Positions 24,537 through 33,095 of a stretch of 38,143 nucleotides of DNA are shown piece by piece (position 1 is the stretch's first letter; every line of letters starts with the position of its first letter). The notes under the pieces are model-generated. The model did not search any database. It saw nothing but the letters and a program-made list of their open reading frames with translations, and had not been told where the DNA came from. Made by a program: the position numbers and the translations under genes. Source of the DNA: Oscillospiraceae bacterium (GTDB lineage: Bacteria > Bacillota > Clostridia > Oscillospirales > Ruminococcaceae); contig JAUNJJ010000026.1 in the NCBI GenBank assembly GCA_030533325.1, forward strand, positions 1-38,143, written 5' to 3'.

Positions 24537-27455
24537 ATGATAAAGAGTAATGAATATTTTTTAAAACGCATAAAAAAATATTTTGCAGTTTTATGTTCTC
24601 TTGCATTTACAGCGGGAACATGTATAAACGGGGTTACACATGCAGTTCCGGAAAATGCAGTAAACCTTGTAACAGCAGATAGTTCCGGCGAGATTGTCAG
24701 TGGTGTATTTTATACTGTTTCAGCGGTGAACAGCGAAAAATACATTACTGCAGATTCAGAAGGAAATGTAAATCAGTGGGAGGCACTTCAGGATAATTCT
24801 CAAAAATGGCAGATTATTAATACCGGAAACGGATACTGCAGGATTGTATCTCAGAAGTACCCCGATATGGCTCTGACGGTAGAAAATGCAAACAGTGAAA
24901 ACGGGAATATTATTAAGCTTTCAGAGTACAAAAATCTTGCTTCACAGCATTTTAAACTTAACAGAACCGGAGACGCCTGGTATATAACAGCAGAATGCTC
25001 CGGAAATGCCGCACTTGATGTTTACGGACAGAGCAGTGAAAACGGTGCTCAGATAGACCAATGGGATTACTGGGGAGGTGCGAACCAGAAGTTTTATATC
25101 TCTCCGGCAGGCAGCGGGTATATCACAAATTTTGGTGACTTAAACGGTGACGGAAGGACAGATATATCTGACCGTATTCTTATGCAGAGCGGTTGCCTTA
25201 ACGGATTTGATGAAAAGGCAGCAGCCCTTGCCGACTTTGACGGTAACGGGAAAAATGACTGTGAAGATATTCTGATGATGAATGATTATTTCTTCGGAAA
25301 GACAGGGACCCAAAAGAGCATTTTTAAAACTGATAAAGAAGAAAATGCGTTTCTGTTCGCGTATTTTCTCGGGAATTCACCTGAACAGGAGAGGCTTTCA
25401 TATGCGGTTAGTACTGACGGATATAATTTTAAGGCGCTTAATAATGGTGAAGCTGTCTGGAAATCAAACGTCGGTACAGAATGCATCCGCGATCCGTATA
25501 TTTTCAGATGCGAAGACGGCTCGTACTGTATGCTTGCCACTGATATGAAATCCTCACTTGGATGGAGCAGCAACAGGAACATTATCAGTGCAAGATCAGA
25601 GGATTTAATTAACTGGACTGATGTTACGCTTATTGAAGTTGCGGATAAGTATCCGTCAATGATGGGCTCTGACCGTGCGTGGGCACCGCAGGCAATTTAT
25701 GTTCCTGAAAAAGATACGTATATGATTTACTGGGCAAATCATTCAAATGAAACCGGAAACAGAACAATTATGTACTATGCATACAGCCGTGACCTGAAAA
25801 AGTTTGATACCGATCCTGCGCTGCTTTTTGCACCGGAGAACGGTGACAGTGCCATCGATTCTGATATTATTTTTCAGAACGGAAAATACTATATGTACTA
25901 TAAAAATGAAACAAACAAGAAAATTTACCTTGCTACATCCGGAAATGCAGCAGGACCATACAGTGAAATAAAGCAGATATCAGAAGGAACTATGGGAGTT
26001 GAAGGTCCTAATATCTACAATATTCCCGGTACAGACAGATGGCTTCTGATGTCAGATGCATATGGTGACGGTTATTATGTAATGCAGGAAACTGACGACC
26101 TTGAGAATTTCAGGCTTCTTGGAAGAAATGAATACAGTTTCAACTTTACGCCCCGTCACGGATATGTAATCCCGGTTTCAATGGAACAGTACAAAAATCT
26201 TCTCGATGCATATCCTTCAGACAGTATTTCACCGTTTTGTACAGGTACGGAAGAGATAGTTATTGAGTCTGAACCAGGCTCTGCCGTAAATCTTCCTAAG
26301 AAGGTTACTGCCGGATATTCTGACGGGTCATCTGCAGAATTTTCAGTAAAATGGAATACTGATGACATTTCAGCAGCTGATACCGGTAAGAAGGGAACCT
26401 ACACGATATCAGGAAATATTCAGCCGGTAAGTTACAGAGAACCGTTTATTACTGAGAGAGCTGATCCGTTTATCACGGACGGAAAAGACGGATACTATTA
26501 CTTCGCTGCCTCATATCCTGCGTCCGGAAATGCTGACAATGGGTATGACAGAATAATTCTCAGAAGAAGCAGGACTGTTTCAGGGCTTGCGGACGCAGAA
26601 GAAAAAACTGTCTGGATGGCTCATTCGGGCGGGATTATGTCAAAACATATCTGGGCACCGGAAATGCACAGGATAAATAATGTCTGGTATATGTTCTTTG
26701 CAGCCGGCAGCAGTGAAAACATCTGGGCAATCCGTCCGTATGTACTAAAATGCAGCGGCGACCCCTACACAGGCACATGGACTGAATGCGGACAGATGAA
26801 AGCAGCTCCGGGAGATACAGAATCATTTGCCGGTTTTTCACTTGATATGACTTACTTCGAAAATAACGGAAAGCATTATGTTATATGGGCCGAGATAAAG
26901 GGCGATTCATCGATTTTCATGGCAGAGATAAATCCTGATGAGCCGTATCAGCTGATTTCAAAACCCGTAATGCTTACCAGACCGGAGTACAGCTGGGAAA
27001 AGGTCAATAACCGAGTTAATGAAGGAGCAAGTGTATTAAAAACAGATTCAAAAGTCTATGTATTTTTCTCAGCCTCAGGAACAGGTTCAGAGTACTGCAT
27101 CGGAAGACTGGAAGCGGATATAAATGCGGATCTTATGAATCCTTCCAGCTGGAGAAAACTTTCATCACCTGTTCTTGCTACATCTGACCTCAACGGTCCT
27201 TCAGGTCCCGGACACAACTGCTTTGTAACGGATGAGAACGGAGATGTCCTTATTGTGTATCATGCGCGTCCGGCATCACATGCCGATAAAAAATGCGGAA
27301 CATACTGCGATAACCCGCTTTATGATCCCTGCAGACACACTATGATAAAGAAGGTGCACTTTGACAGTAAAGGTGTTCCTGTAATAAACATGAGTTCAAA
27401 GTCTGTGCTGGCACCAAAATACAGGACAGTAACTGCGGTTCTGAAATTTGAATGA
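24537..27455 (+). CDS. Cellulosomal CBM13-dockerin-GH43-GH43 arabinan/xylan-active enzyme
   Basis: The 972-residue secreted protein has a signal region at about 10-36. A ricin-type CBM13 lies at about 51-190 (QKWQI and DQWDYWGGANQKF repeats). A dockerin-like pair of loops sits inside the chain at about 200-254 (DLNGDGRTDISD, DFDGNGKNDCED). A first GH43 blade domain spans about 262-560 with D319 (IRDPYIF) as base, D443 as modulator and E489 (GVEGPN) as acid. A bacterial Ig-like linker (about 575-632) leads to a second GH43 domain (about 635-955) with D643 (RADPFI), D770 (FSLDMTYF) and E829 (NEGASV). Both triads look intact. GH43 enzymes release arabinose or xylose from side chains. The dockerin differs in sequence from the others here. 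It is divergent from the sigma gene at 24333. Confidence 0.85.
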   Translation: MIKSNEYFLKRIKKYFAVLCSLAFTAGTCINGVTHAVPENAVNLVTADSSGEIVSGVFYTVSAVNSEKYITADSEGNVNQWEALQDNSQKWQIINTGNGYCRIVSQKYPDMALTVENANSENGNIIKLSEYKNLASQHFKLNRTGDAWYITAECSGNAALDVYGQSSENGAQIDQWDYWGGANQKFYISPAGSGYITNFGDLNGDGRTDISDRILMQSGCLNGFDEKAAALADFDGNGKNDCEDILMMNDYFFGKTGTQKSIFKTDKEENAFLFAYFLGNSPEQERLSYAVSTDGYNFKALNNGEAVWKSNVGTECIRDPYIFRCEDGSYCMLATDMKSSLGWSSNRNIISARSEDLINWTDVTLIEVADKYPSMMGSDRAWAPQAIYVPEKDTYMIYWANHSNETGNRTIMYYAYSRDLKKFDTDPALLFAPENGDSAIDSDIIFQNGKYYMYYKNETNKKIYLATSGNAAGPYSEIKQISEGTMGVEGPNIYNIPGTDRWLLMSDAYGDGYYVMQETDDLENFRLLGRNEYSFNFTPRHGYVIPVSMEQYKNLLDAYPSDSISPFCTGTEEIVIESEPGSAVNLPKKVTAGYSDGSSAEFSVKWNTDDISAADTGKKGTYTISGNIQPVSYREPFITERADPFITDGKDGYYYFAASYPASGNADNGYDRIILRRSRTVSGLADAEEKTVWMAHSGGIMSKHIWAPEMHRINNVWYMFFAAGSSENIWAIRPYVLKCSGDPYTGTWTECGQMKAAPGDTESFAGFSLDMTYFENNGKHYVIWAEIKGDSSIFMAEINPDEPYQLISKPVMLTRPEYSWEKVNNRVNEGASVLKTDSKVYVFFSASGTGSEYCIGRLEADINADLMNPSSWRKLSSPVLATSDLNGPSGPGHNCFVTDENGDVLIVYHARPASHADKKCGTYCDNPLYDPCRHTMIKKVHFDSKGVPVINMSSKSVLAPKYRTVTAVLKFE

Positions 27456-27571
27456 CCGGATTGGGAAAGTTGCGAAATAGTGCATTTTGATTCAGAAGAA
27501 GTATGATAAGGATGCAGTTTCCTGTCATATCATAGATGACGTAAAAATATTAAGATAGTGAGGACTATTAT

Positions 27572-28039
27572 ATGGAAAAAAGAGTGAGAGATTCATATGC
27601 AGAGCAGGTACACGTTTTAACACAGGCAAATATAAACGGATACAACCGTCTTTTCGGCGGACAGCTTATGGAGTGGATAGATATTGTAGCGGCGGTTGTA
27701 GCGAGGAGACATGCCGGAAAAAATGTTACTACAGCGGTAGTTGATACACTTACATTCAACGGACCTGCTCACCCGAATGATACAATAATAATATGCGGAT
27801 ATGTGACATATGTAGGAAAAACATCAATGGAGATATGTACAAAGACTTATGTGGAGAATCTTGACGGAAGCAGAAAACTTATCAACACAGCATATCTTGT
27901 TATGGTTGCCCTTGATGAAAACGAAAAACCTACACCTGTTCCGGGTCTTGTTATCGAAAGCTATGAAGAGAAAATAGAATGGGAAGCCGCACAGAAGAGA
28001 GCAGCACTCAGAAAGCAGAGAAGAGCTGAAAAGTTCTGA
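27572..28039 (+). CDS. Hotdog-fold acyl-CoA thioesterase
   Basis: The 155-residue protein matches the acyl-CoA hydrolase (BACH/YciA-like) group. It has the N-terminal strand YAEQVHVLTQANINGYNRLF, then GGQLMEWIDIVAAVVARRHA with the conserved N-x-x-x-R-x-F-G-G-x-L-M-x-W-x-D core, and later strands (VDTLTFNGPAHPNDTIIICG, YVGKTSMEI). It hydrolyses acyl-CoA thioesters in the cytoplasm. The tail is basic (RAALRKQRRAEKF). It appears monocistronic, and the context gives no hint about chain length preference. Confidence 0.85.
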   Translation: MEKRVRDSYAEQVHVLTQANINGYNRLFGGQLMEWIDIVAAVVARRHAGKNVTTAVVDTLTFNGPAHPNDTIIICGYVTYVGKTSMEICTKTYVENLDGSRKLINTAYLVMVALDENEKPTPVPGLVIESYEEKIEWEAAQKRAALRKQRRAEKF

Positions 28040-28111
28040 AAAACAAATTTTCACCTTTGTCATTTATAAAAATCGGATATGAAAAACTGAATTGGCGTTT
28101 TGAAAAATCCA

Positions 28112-28140
28112 TTGATTGTTGTTTCGAAAAATGATATAAT
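28112..28140 (+). promoter_or_regulatory. Promoter of the AlbA_2 gene
   Basis: TTGATT (28112-28117), 17 bases, TATAAT (28135-28140). Confidence 0.75.
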
Positions 28141-28168
28141 TTTAGTAAAATTATATCTGGAGGAAATT

Positions 28169-29632
28169 ATGTTACCTGTAGAACTGGATGAACTTATTGA
28201 AAAAATAATTAGTCAAAAATGTGAAACGCAAAATATTGAGATAAAAAAAGCCGGGAAAGGGATACCTGAGAAATTATATGATACATTTTCAGGTTTTTCA
28301 AATCAAATGAATGGCGGAATAATTGTTTTTGGTATAGATGAGAAAAATGACTTTGAAGTAACAGGTGTTTATGATGCACAGGATTTGCAGGTTAAGGTTA
28401 CTAATGCTGCTTTGCAGATGGAACCTGTTGTTCGTCCGTTTTTTACTGTTACCAATTATAAAGGAGCAATAGTTGTAAGTGCTGAAATCCCGGAATGCTC
28501 TTCGGACGAGAAGCCATGTTTTTATAAACCGGCTGGAAGAATACGCGGCTCTTATGTGAGAGTGGGTGATGCGGATCTTCCTATGAGTGAATATGAAGTT
28601 TACAGTTATGAGGTGTATAAAAAGAAAATACGGGATGAGTTAAGAACAGTGGATCGTTCGAATAAAGAAGATTTAAATAAGGATGTTCTGGTAACGTATT
28701 TTTCTAAATTAAAACTTGAAAAACCTCATCTTTCAAAGCTGGATGAAGACAAAATACTTCAGCTTCAGGGGATAACCAGCAATGAAAAACCAACAATAGC
28801 CGGACTTATGCTTGCATGTGACTACCCTCAGGCTTTTTGTCCTCAGCTTGGTATAACTGCTATGGTGGTCGATGGAACAGAGATTGGAACAGTCGGTAAG
28901 TCAGGTGAACGTTTTATTGACAGTAAGCGTTTTGAAGGAGCTATTCCTGATATGCTCGAAGGTGCACTTGCTTTTGTAAACCGAAATATGAAAAGAAGTG
29001 TAATTATAGATAATGCAGGAAAACGTGCTGATAAAACAGAGTATCCTATTATTGCAGTTCGTGAAATAATACTTAATGCACTGATACATCGTGATTACAG
29101 TATATATACTGAAGATTTGCCGATAAGAGTGATCATGTACAGCGACAGGCTTGTGGTTGAAAATCCCGGTGGCCTTTACGGAAGACTTACAGTAAATGAC
29201 CTTGGAAAAGAGCCTGCGGATACAAGAAATCCATTTATCGCAGGTAATCTGGAAATAATGATAGATACTGAAAATCGTTTTTCCGGAATTCCTACTATTT
29301 GTGAAGAAATGAAAAAATCCGGGCTTGAACCTCCTTTGTTTGAAAGCGAAAGAGGGAGATTTTCTGTTACATTGTATAATTCGAATCATAATGAAAAAAA
29401 TTTTTGCAGTAATGAAGGAAGTGGTATGCTACAGGAAGAAATACTGAATTACTGCCAGAGACCAAGAACAAAGGATGAGATTGCTGAGATGCTGAATATA
29501 AAATCATCTTATTATGTTGTTACAAAGTACATCAATCCGCTTATTGATGAAGGAAAACTGATGCTTACTATTCCCGAAAAGCCTAAAAGCAAATACCAGA
29601 AATATTTTTCCGGTTTGCAGAGTAAATCATAA
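28169..29632 (+). CDS. AlbA_2 (Schlafen-like) ATP-binding transcriptional regulator
   Basis: The 487-residue protein starts at ATG 28169 behind GGAGG; the upstream TTG at 28100 precedes the promoter -10 and cannot be the start. An AlbA_2 domain spans about 10-130 (IEIKKAGKGIPEKLYDTFSG, then GGIIVFGIDE). An ATP-binding HATPase_c_4-type domain lies at about 290-410 (REIILNALIHRDYS, with the N-box asparagine, and RLVVENPGGLYGRLTV). A winged helix is at the C-terminus (about 428-475, ILNYCQRPRTKDEIAEML). Members are called RecG-related or divergent AAA_4 regulators; some sit in defence or toxin-antitoxin loci. The role here is unknown. A 27-base copy of the repeat found before the ATPase at 34110 lies just after its stop. 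Confidence 0.8.
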   Translation: MLPVELDELIEKIISQKCETQNIEIKKAGKGIPEKLYDTFSGFSNQMNGGIIVFGIDEKNDFEVTGVYDAQDLQVKVTNAALQMEPVVRPFFTVTNYKGAIVVSAEIPECSSDEKPCFYKPAGRIRGSYVRVGDADLPMSEYEVYSYEVYKKKIRDELRTVDRSNKEDLNKDVLVTYFSKLKLEKPHLSKLDEDKILQLQGITSNEKPTIAGLMLACDYPQAFCPQLGITAMVVDGTEIGTVGKSGERFIDSKRFEGAIPDMLEGALAFVNRNMKRSVIIDNAGKRADKTEYPIIAVREIILNALIHRDYSIYTEDLPIRVIMYSDRLVVENPGGLYGRLTVNDLGKEPADTRNPFIAGNLEIMIDTENRFSGIPTICEEMKKSGLEPPLFESERGRFSVTLYNSNHNEKNFCSNEGSGMLQEEILNYCQRPRTKDEIAEMLNIKSSYYVVTKYINPLIDEGKLMLTIPEKPKSKYQKYFSGLQSKS

Positions 29633-29634
29633 TT

Positions 29635-29661
29635 AAAAAATGAGGAAACCATAAATTTTAG
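29635..29661 (+). repeat. Stray copy of the 33-bp leader repeat
   Basis: AAAAAATGAGGAAACCATAA, continued to 29661, matches the first unit of the tandem repeat at 34018 in 24 of 27 positions. Confidence 0.55.
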
Positions 29662-29669
29662 CTTTTGTT

Positions 29670-29706
29670 TTAGTCAGGTACAATTGTCCAGATCGTACCT
29701 GACTAA
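29670..29706. terminator. Terminator after the AlbA_2 gene
   Basis: TTAGTCAGGTAC (29670-29681) pairs exactly with GTACCTGACTAA (29695-29706), followed by TTTT. Confidence 0.8.
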
Positions 29707-29728
29707 TTTTATTGTGCAGTTTATAATT

Positions 29729-29755
29729 TGCAGGGAACGGATGTGCAGGGCAATA
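29729..29755. repeat. Dispersed short repeat, copy B (partial)
   Basis: GCAGGGAACGGATGTGCA, then GGGCAATA, matches 30538-30577 in 25 of 26 positions. The left part of the unit is missing. Confidence 0.6.
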
Positions 29756-29765
29756 AAAATAAATA

Positions 29766-29796
29766 AGTGGAAGTCGGATTTATTCTGACTTCCACT
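29766..29796 (-). terminator. Terminator of the nitroreductase gene
   Basis: AGTGGAAGTC (29766-29775) pairs with GACTTCCACT (29787-29796). On the minus strand a T-rich run follows. Confidence 0.8.
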
Positions 29797-29806
29797 ATAT
29801 TTGTAC

Positions 29807-30322
29807 TCAGATAAATTTTACAGTATCTTCAATAGCCTTGTACTGGCTGTGCATCGGTATAGGTGCAGCATCTGCTGACGGGTATCCCATTGGCATGAGA
29901 AGAACAAGCTTTTCATTTGCAGGAAGTTCAAATGCTTCTTCAATCCTGCTGTTTGAGAAGAAGTTAACCCAGCATGAACCTATTCCAAGTTCCCATGCTT
30001 CCATCATTACATGTGTGGCAACTATGCTGACATCCTCAACACCTGAACGAACACCGTCCTCAAGAGGATTTTTCCATTCTTCATCAGTATTGTAAGTAAA
30101 CATAAGTACTGTTTTTGCACCGAATATACATTTGCAGAGGCTGTTGAGTTTAGCTATATTTTCTTCACTCTGTACAACATAAATTCTCTGCGGCTGGAGA
30201 TTGCAGGCTGTAGGTGCGTGGTTTGCAGCTTCGAGAATCTTCTTCATGTCTTCCGGTTCAACTGTTCTGTCTTCAAAATTACGTACTGAATATCTTGCTT
30301 TTGCCGATTCTAAAAAACTCAT
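29807..30322 (-). CDS. Nitroreductase-family flavoprotein
   Basis: The 171-residue protein begins MSFLESAKARYSVRNFEDR at ATG 30322, with AAAGGAA just upstream. The ATG at 30340 overlaps that site and is rejected. The FMN-binding N-terminal motif (ARYSVRNF) and the segment EAANHAPTACNLQPQRIYVV are typical, as is the central GSCWVNFFSNSRIEEAFELP. These enzymes use FMN and NAD(P)H to reduce nitro, quinone or enone substrates in the cytoplasm; the natural substrate is unknown. The gene is monocistronic with its own terminator. Confidence 0.85.
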   Translation of the reverse strand: MSFLESAKARYSVRNFEDRTVEPEDMKKILEAANHAPTACNLQPQRIYVVQSEENIAKLNSLCKCIFGAKTVLMFTYNTDEEWKNPLEDGVRSGVEDVSIVATHVMMEAWELGIGSCWVNFFSNSRIEEAFELPANEKLVLLMPMGYPSADAAPIPMHSQYKAIEDTVKFI

Positions 30323-30497
30323 GATGAATATTCCTTTCATTGATTGATTATGCTATGATTATAACATTTATTTTCGGAAAAAACAACCCAATGACTGATT
30401 CAGCTGAGGTTACAACATATTTTGTTTTTTTGTTTCCCAAAAGGCTCTTCTGCACTCCTGACCGGTGAGTTCAAAATAAACCATCTCTTGTTATATA

Positions 30498-30526
30498 GTG
30501 AACGAAAAAAATATTTTTTCGTTCAC
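30498..30526. repeat. Perfect 13-bp hairpin
   Basis: GTGAACGAAAAAA (30498-30510) and TTTTTTCGTTCAC (30514-30526) flank ATA. It has no T-tail beyond the stem. It lies 12 bases before dispersed-repeat copy C. Confidence 0.7.
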
Positions 30527-30537
30527 CGGTGCCGATA

Positions 30538-30577
30538 TGCACGGAGTGACCGCAGGGAACGGATGTGCAAGGCAATA
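30538..30577. repeat. Dispersed short repeat, copy C
   Basis: TGCACGGAGTGACC, then GCAGGGAACGGATGTGCA and AGGCAATA. It is the most complete copy of the unit also seen at 17504 and 29729. Confidence 0.65.
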
Positions 30578-30618
30578 TTAATAAAATAATTATAGTATAA
30601 TTATAACAGAGAATAAGA

Positions 30619-31857
30619 TTAACCAAACGATGTGATTATCTTCGAAAGATACTGCCTCATTCTTGCAAGGTCTGAAAGCGTTACTTTTCCGTCTCCGTCA
30701 ACATCAGCTGCTTTCTGCTGAGCCTCACTGAGTTTTCTGTCTCCGATTAATGCAAGTGACAGTTCTGACAGGTCGGTTACGTCTATATTAAGGTCGTTGT
30801 TTATGTCGCCTGTTATTGCAGCAGTTTCTTTATTTTCAAGACCATCAACCTTAACAAGAGAAGACGATATTACATTTTCAATATCAAATTCAGCAGCATC
30901 AGACATATAATAAATCATCCTGACTGTAACGTCATTTATACCTGTATACAGTGTAACAATATCCCCTGTACCTGAAGGATGTGCCTCTGCTGACTTTGCA
31001 AAAACTTTTATACTTCCGTCACTGCTGGCAAGCGGCGTTTCAAATACTGTGGTTTCAGCGGAACTGTCATATTTAAGGTCGTTCAGATCTGTATTCAGTA
31101 AATATTCATACCTTATCCATTCAGTATTTTCATTTTTAACAGTCACATATACTGTTTCATATGGTTCTTTTGAATCTGCTGATATGCCCTTTGAATAACA
31201 AATCCAGGTGATATCACCTCTGACTAAGTCAGGAACGGAAAGCTTATCTACCTGTTCGGCAAATTTTTCTGCGGTTTCCCTGTTTGTACTGCTGCTGCCG
31301 GACATGGAAGAGAAGAATTTTTCCAGATCTTCATCACTCATTTTTAACGCGTCTTTCAGACCATTGTACTCAGAAAGACTTTTTACCTGAAAAGTTAAGC
31401 TTGTCGGTTCGGAATCGCCTTCTTCATTTACTACATCTACAGTAAAACCATCTCTTGCAAAATTTCCGTCTTTTCCGAAAACCACGTATACTGTATATGT
31501 CCCGGCTTTTGTATTGTCAAATTCTGAGTCGTCAATAGTAAGCGGAACATTTTGCTTAACAAGGTAATAATAATCTTCATTTATTATCTCAGATACTATC
31601 CCTTCAGGTATAGTATCATATACTTCTTTTGTATGCCCATTTATCCGTAACCCTGTCAGATCAAGTTCTTCTCCGATTTTATATCTGCACTTATCAGGAG
31701 TCCTGGCAACACCGACACCCCATTCTTTTTCAATCAAAACCGGAGTGGAAGCACTTGTGCTGTTTGAATCTGGTTCTACAGCATTAACCATTGAAGCACC
31801 ATATGCTGATGAAAAAATAAACCCTGTAATAAATAAACTCAGAAAAATTTTTTTCAT
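30619..31857 (-). CDS. Secreted dockerin protein, last gene of the sigma/anti-sigma operon
   Basis: The 412-residue product starts at ATG 31857 behind GGGGAGGG, with a signal peptide (MKKIFLSLFITGFIFSSAYG). Residues about 40-130 form a bacterial Ig-like (Big_4-type) domain (YKIGEELDLTGLRING, DNTKAGTYTVYVVFG). The middle, about 145-335, is not recognised. A dockerin closes the chain at about 348-410 (loops DINNDLNIDVTD and DVDGDGKVTLSD, tail LARMRQYLSKI). No catalytic motif is seen. It lies 47 bases downstream of the anti-sigma gene in the same direction, with no terminator between them. It may be a structural or sensing partner that reports cellulosome state to the anti-sigma factor; that is inference. 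Confidence 0.8.
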   Translation of the reverse strand: MKKIFLSLFITGFIFSSAYGASMVNAVEPDSNSTSASTPVLIEKEWGVGVARTPDKCRYKIGEELDLTGLRINGHTKEVYDTIPEGIVSEIINEDYYYLVKQNVPLTIDDSEFDNTKAGTYTVYVVFGKDGNFARDGFTVDVVNEEGDSEPTSLTFQVKSLSEYNGLKDALKMSDEDLEKFFSSMSGSSSTNRETAEKFAEQVDKLSVPDLVRGDITWICYSKGISADSKEPYETVYVTVKNENTEWIRYEYLLNTDLNDLKYDSSAETTVFETPLASSDGSIKVFAKSAEAHPSGTGDIVTLYTGINDVTVRMIYYMSDAAEFDIENVISSSLVKVDGLENKETAAITGDINNDLNIDVTDLSELSLALIGDRKLSEAQQKAADVDGDGKVTLSDLARMRQYLSKIITSFG

Positions 31858-31904
31858 AATAAACCCTCCCCGAAAATAATTATGATTCTGTTCGTTTGAC
31901 AAAA

Positions 31905-33095
31905 TTACTTTAAAGAAATCTTTTCATACTTCAGCTGACTCATAAATTCTGTCATTTCTTCATCTGAAGCATATGAATGAACCCTCATATAGTGTTCCGC
32001 ATCTATCATGGAAAATAAAATATAATAACCATCATTATCACGTCTGATTATTGTATTGTCATCAACCTTATCATATCCTTTGAATTTCAACCGCAATTCA
32101 CTGTATTCGGACATACTCAGGAACTGTTCTGAATACTGAGGATCAGTAAAATAGAAGAATACCACATATAATTTGCCCTTGTAAGTGATACGATACAGAA
32201 CCCCTGTGTCTTCGGAATGTGCATAAGGAAGGAGAACAACTGTTTCGGATTCCAGTTTTATTCCATCGTCACTGTCAGCATCTTCTTTTACCTGAAAAAT
32301 ATAGCCATCATCATTAAACCGCCTGAACATTTTGGAATAGGCATTACGGTATTCTTCCGGATATATGCTGACATCACCGGAAACAATCATTTTCTTTGCT
32401 TCATCAATGCTGTCAGCATGAACTGGCTGTGCTGGCTCATATACAGGTGGTTCTTCTGGCGGCGGGCCTCCTGTTGGCTCACATGCGGGCGGTTCTTTTG
32501 ACGGCGGTTTTTCTTCTGACACAGATTCTGAAACCTTTGTTTCAGCTACTGATGTTTTTTCCGGAACTGTACTGAAAGGCGGTGATTCAGTAATCACATC
32601 ACTGGTTATTGATGATACTTCCGTAAAATCAGATTTTTCCGTTTTCTCTGGTGAAGATGATATTGCAGGATATATTTTCTCAGTATTTTCAGCATCACCA
32701 GCATTCATTCCAGCATTACTGTAATCAGGCACTGTGCTTACAGCCGGCTCAGTTTCATTTGCGGTTACTGCAAAGGCTGGATTCAGTTCAGTAACCGGTA
32801 ACGATACTGTACTGATATTCGCAGATGTTTCCGGTACACTATATTCTGAAACAGTTGAAGTATCTGAAACCTGAATATTATTATTTGCCTCATAATTATC
32901 TGACAAATTATTAAAATCAGTAAAATGATTTGAAACGATCAGCATAGCAACTGAGGCAGCAATGGCAGCAGCCGGTGCTATATAAATGAGAGGAGATTTT
33001 GAAATCTTCATTGTATCCGGATTAAAATACTCTGCTTCACTGATATATTTATCATCTATCTTCTCTACAGCATTTTTCAGCTGTTCTATATTCAT
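31905..33095 (-). CDS. Membrane anti-sigma factor-like protein
   Basis: The 396-residue protein overlaps the sigma stop by four bases (ATGA), so the two are coupled. A short cytoplasmic domain (MNIEQLKNAVEKIDDKYISE) is followed by one membrane helix at about 36-55 (IYIAPAAAIAASVAMLIVS). A long S/T/P/E-rich external linker spans about 60-225, with a proline-rich stretch near 195-222 (EPTGGPPPEEPPVYEPAQ). An external domain of about 170 residues ends the chain (DDGIKLESETVVLLPYAHSE, LYVVFFYFTDPQYSEQF). The architecture matches RsgI-like anti-sigma proteins, which sense polysaccharide outside and hold sigma inside. The external domain here is not a carbohydrate module I recognise. Confidence 0.75.
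   Translation of the reverse strand: MNIEQLKNAVEKIDDKYISEAEYFNPDTMKISKSPLIYIAPAAAIAASVAMLIVSNHFTDFNNLSDNYEANNNIQVSDTSTVSEYSVPETSANISTVSLPVTELNPAFAVTANETEPAVSTVPDYSNAGMNAGDAENTEKIYPAISSSPEKTEKSDFTEVSSITSDVITESPPFSTVPEKTSVAETKVSESVSEEKPPSKEPPACEPTGGPPPEEPPVYEPAQPVHADSIDEAKKMIVSGDVSIYPEEYRNAYSKMFRRFNDDGYIFQVKEDADSDDGIKLESETVVLLPYAHSEDTGVLYRITYKGKLYVVFFYFTDPQYSEQFLSMSEYSELRLKFKGYDKVDDNTIIRRDNDGYYILFSMIDAEHYMRVHSYASDEEMTEFMSQLKYEKISLK

Noticed and set aside
29635-29806. Small RNA gene
   Set aside because: The hairpins here are explained as two terminators; no promoter between them is clear.
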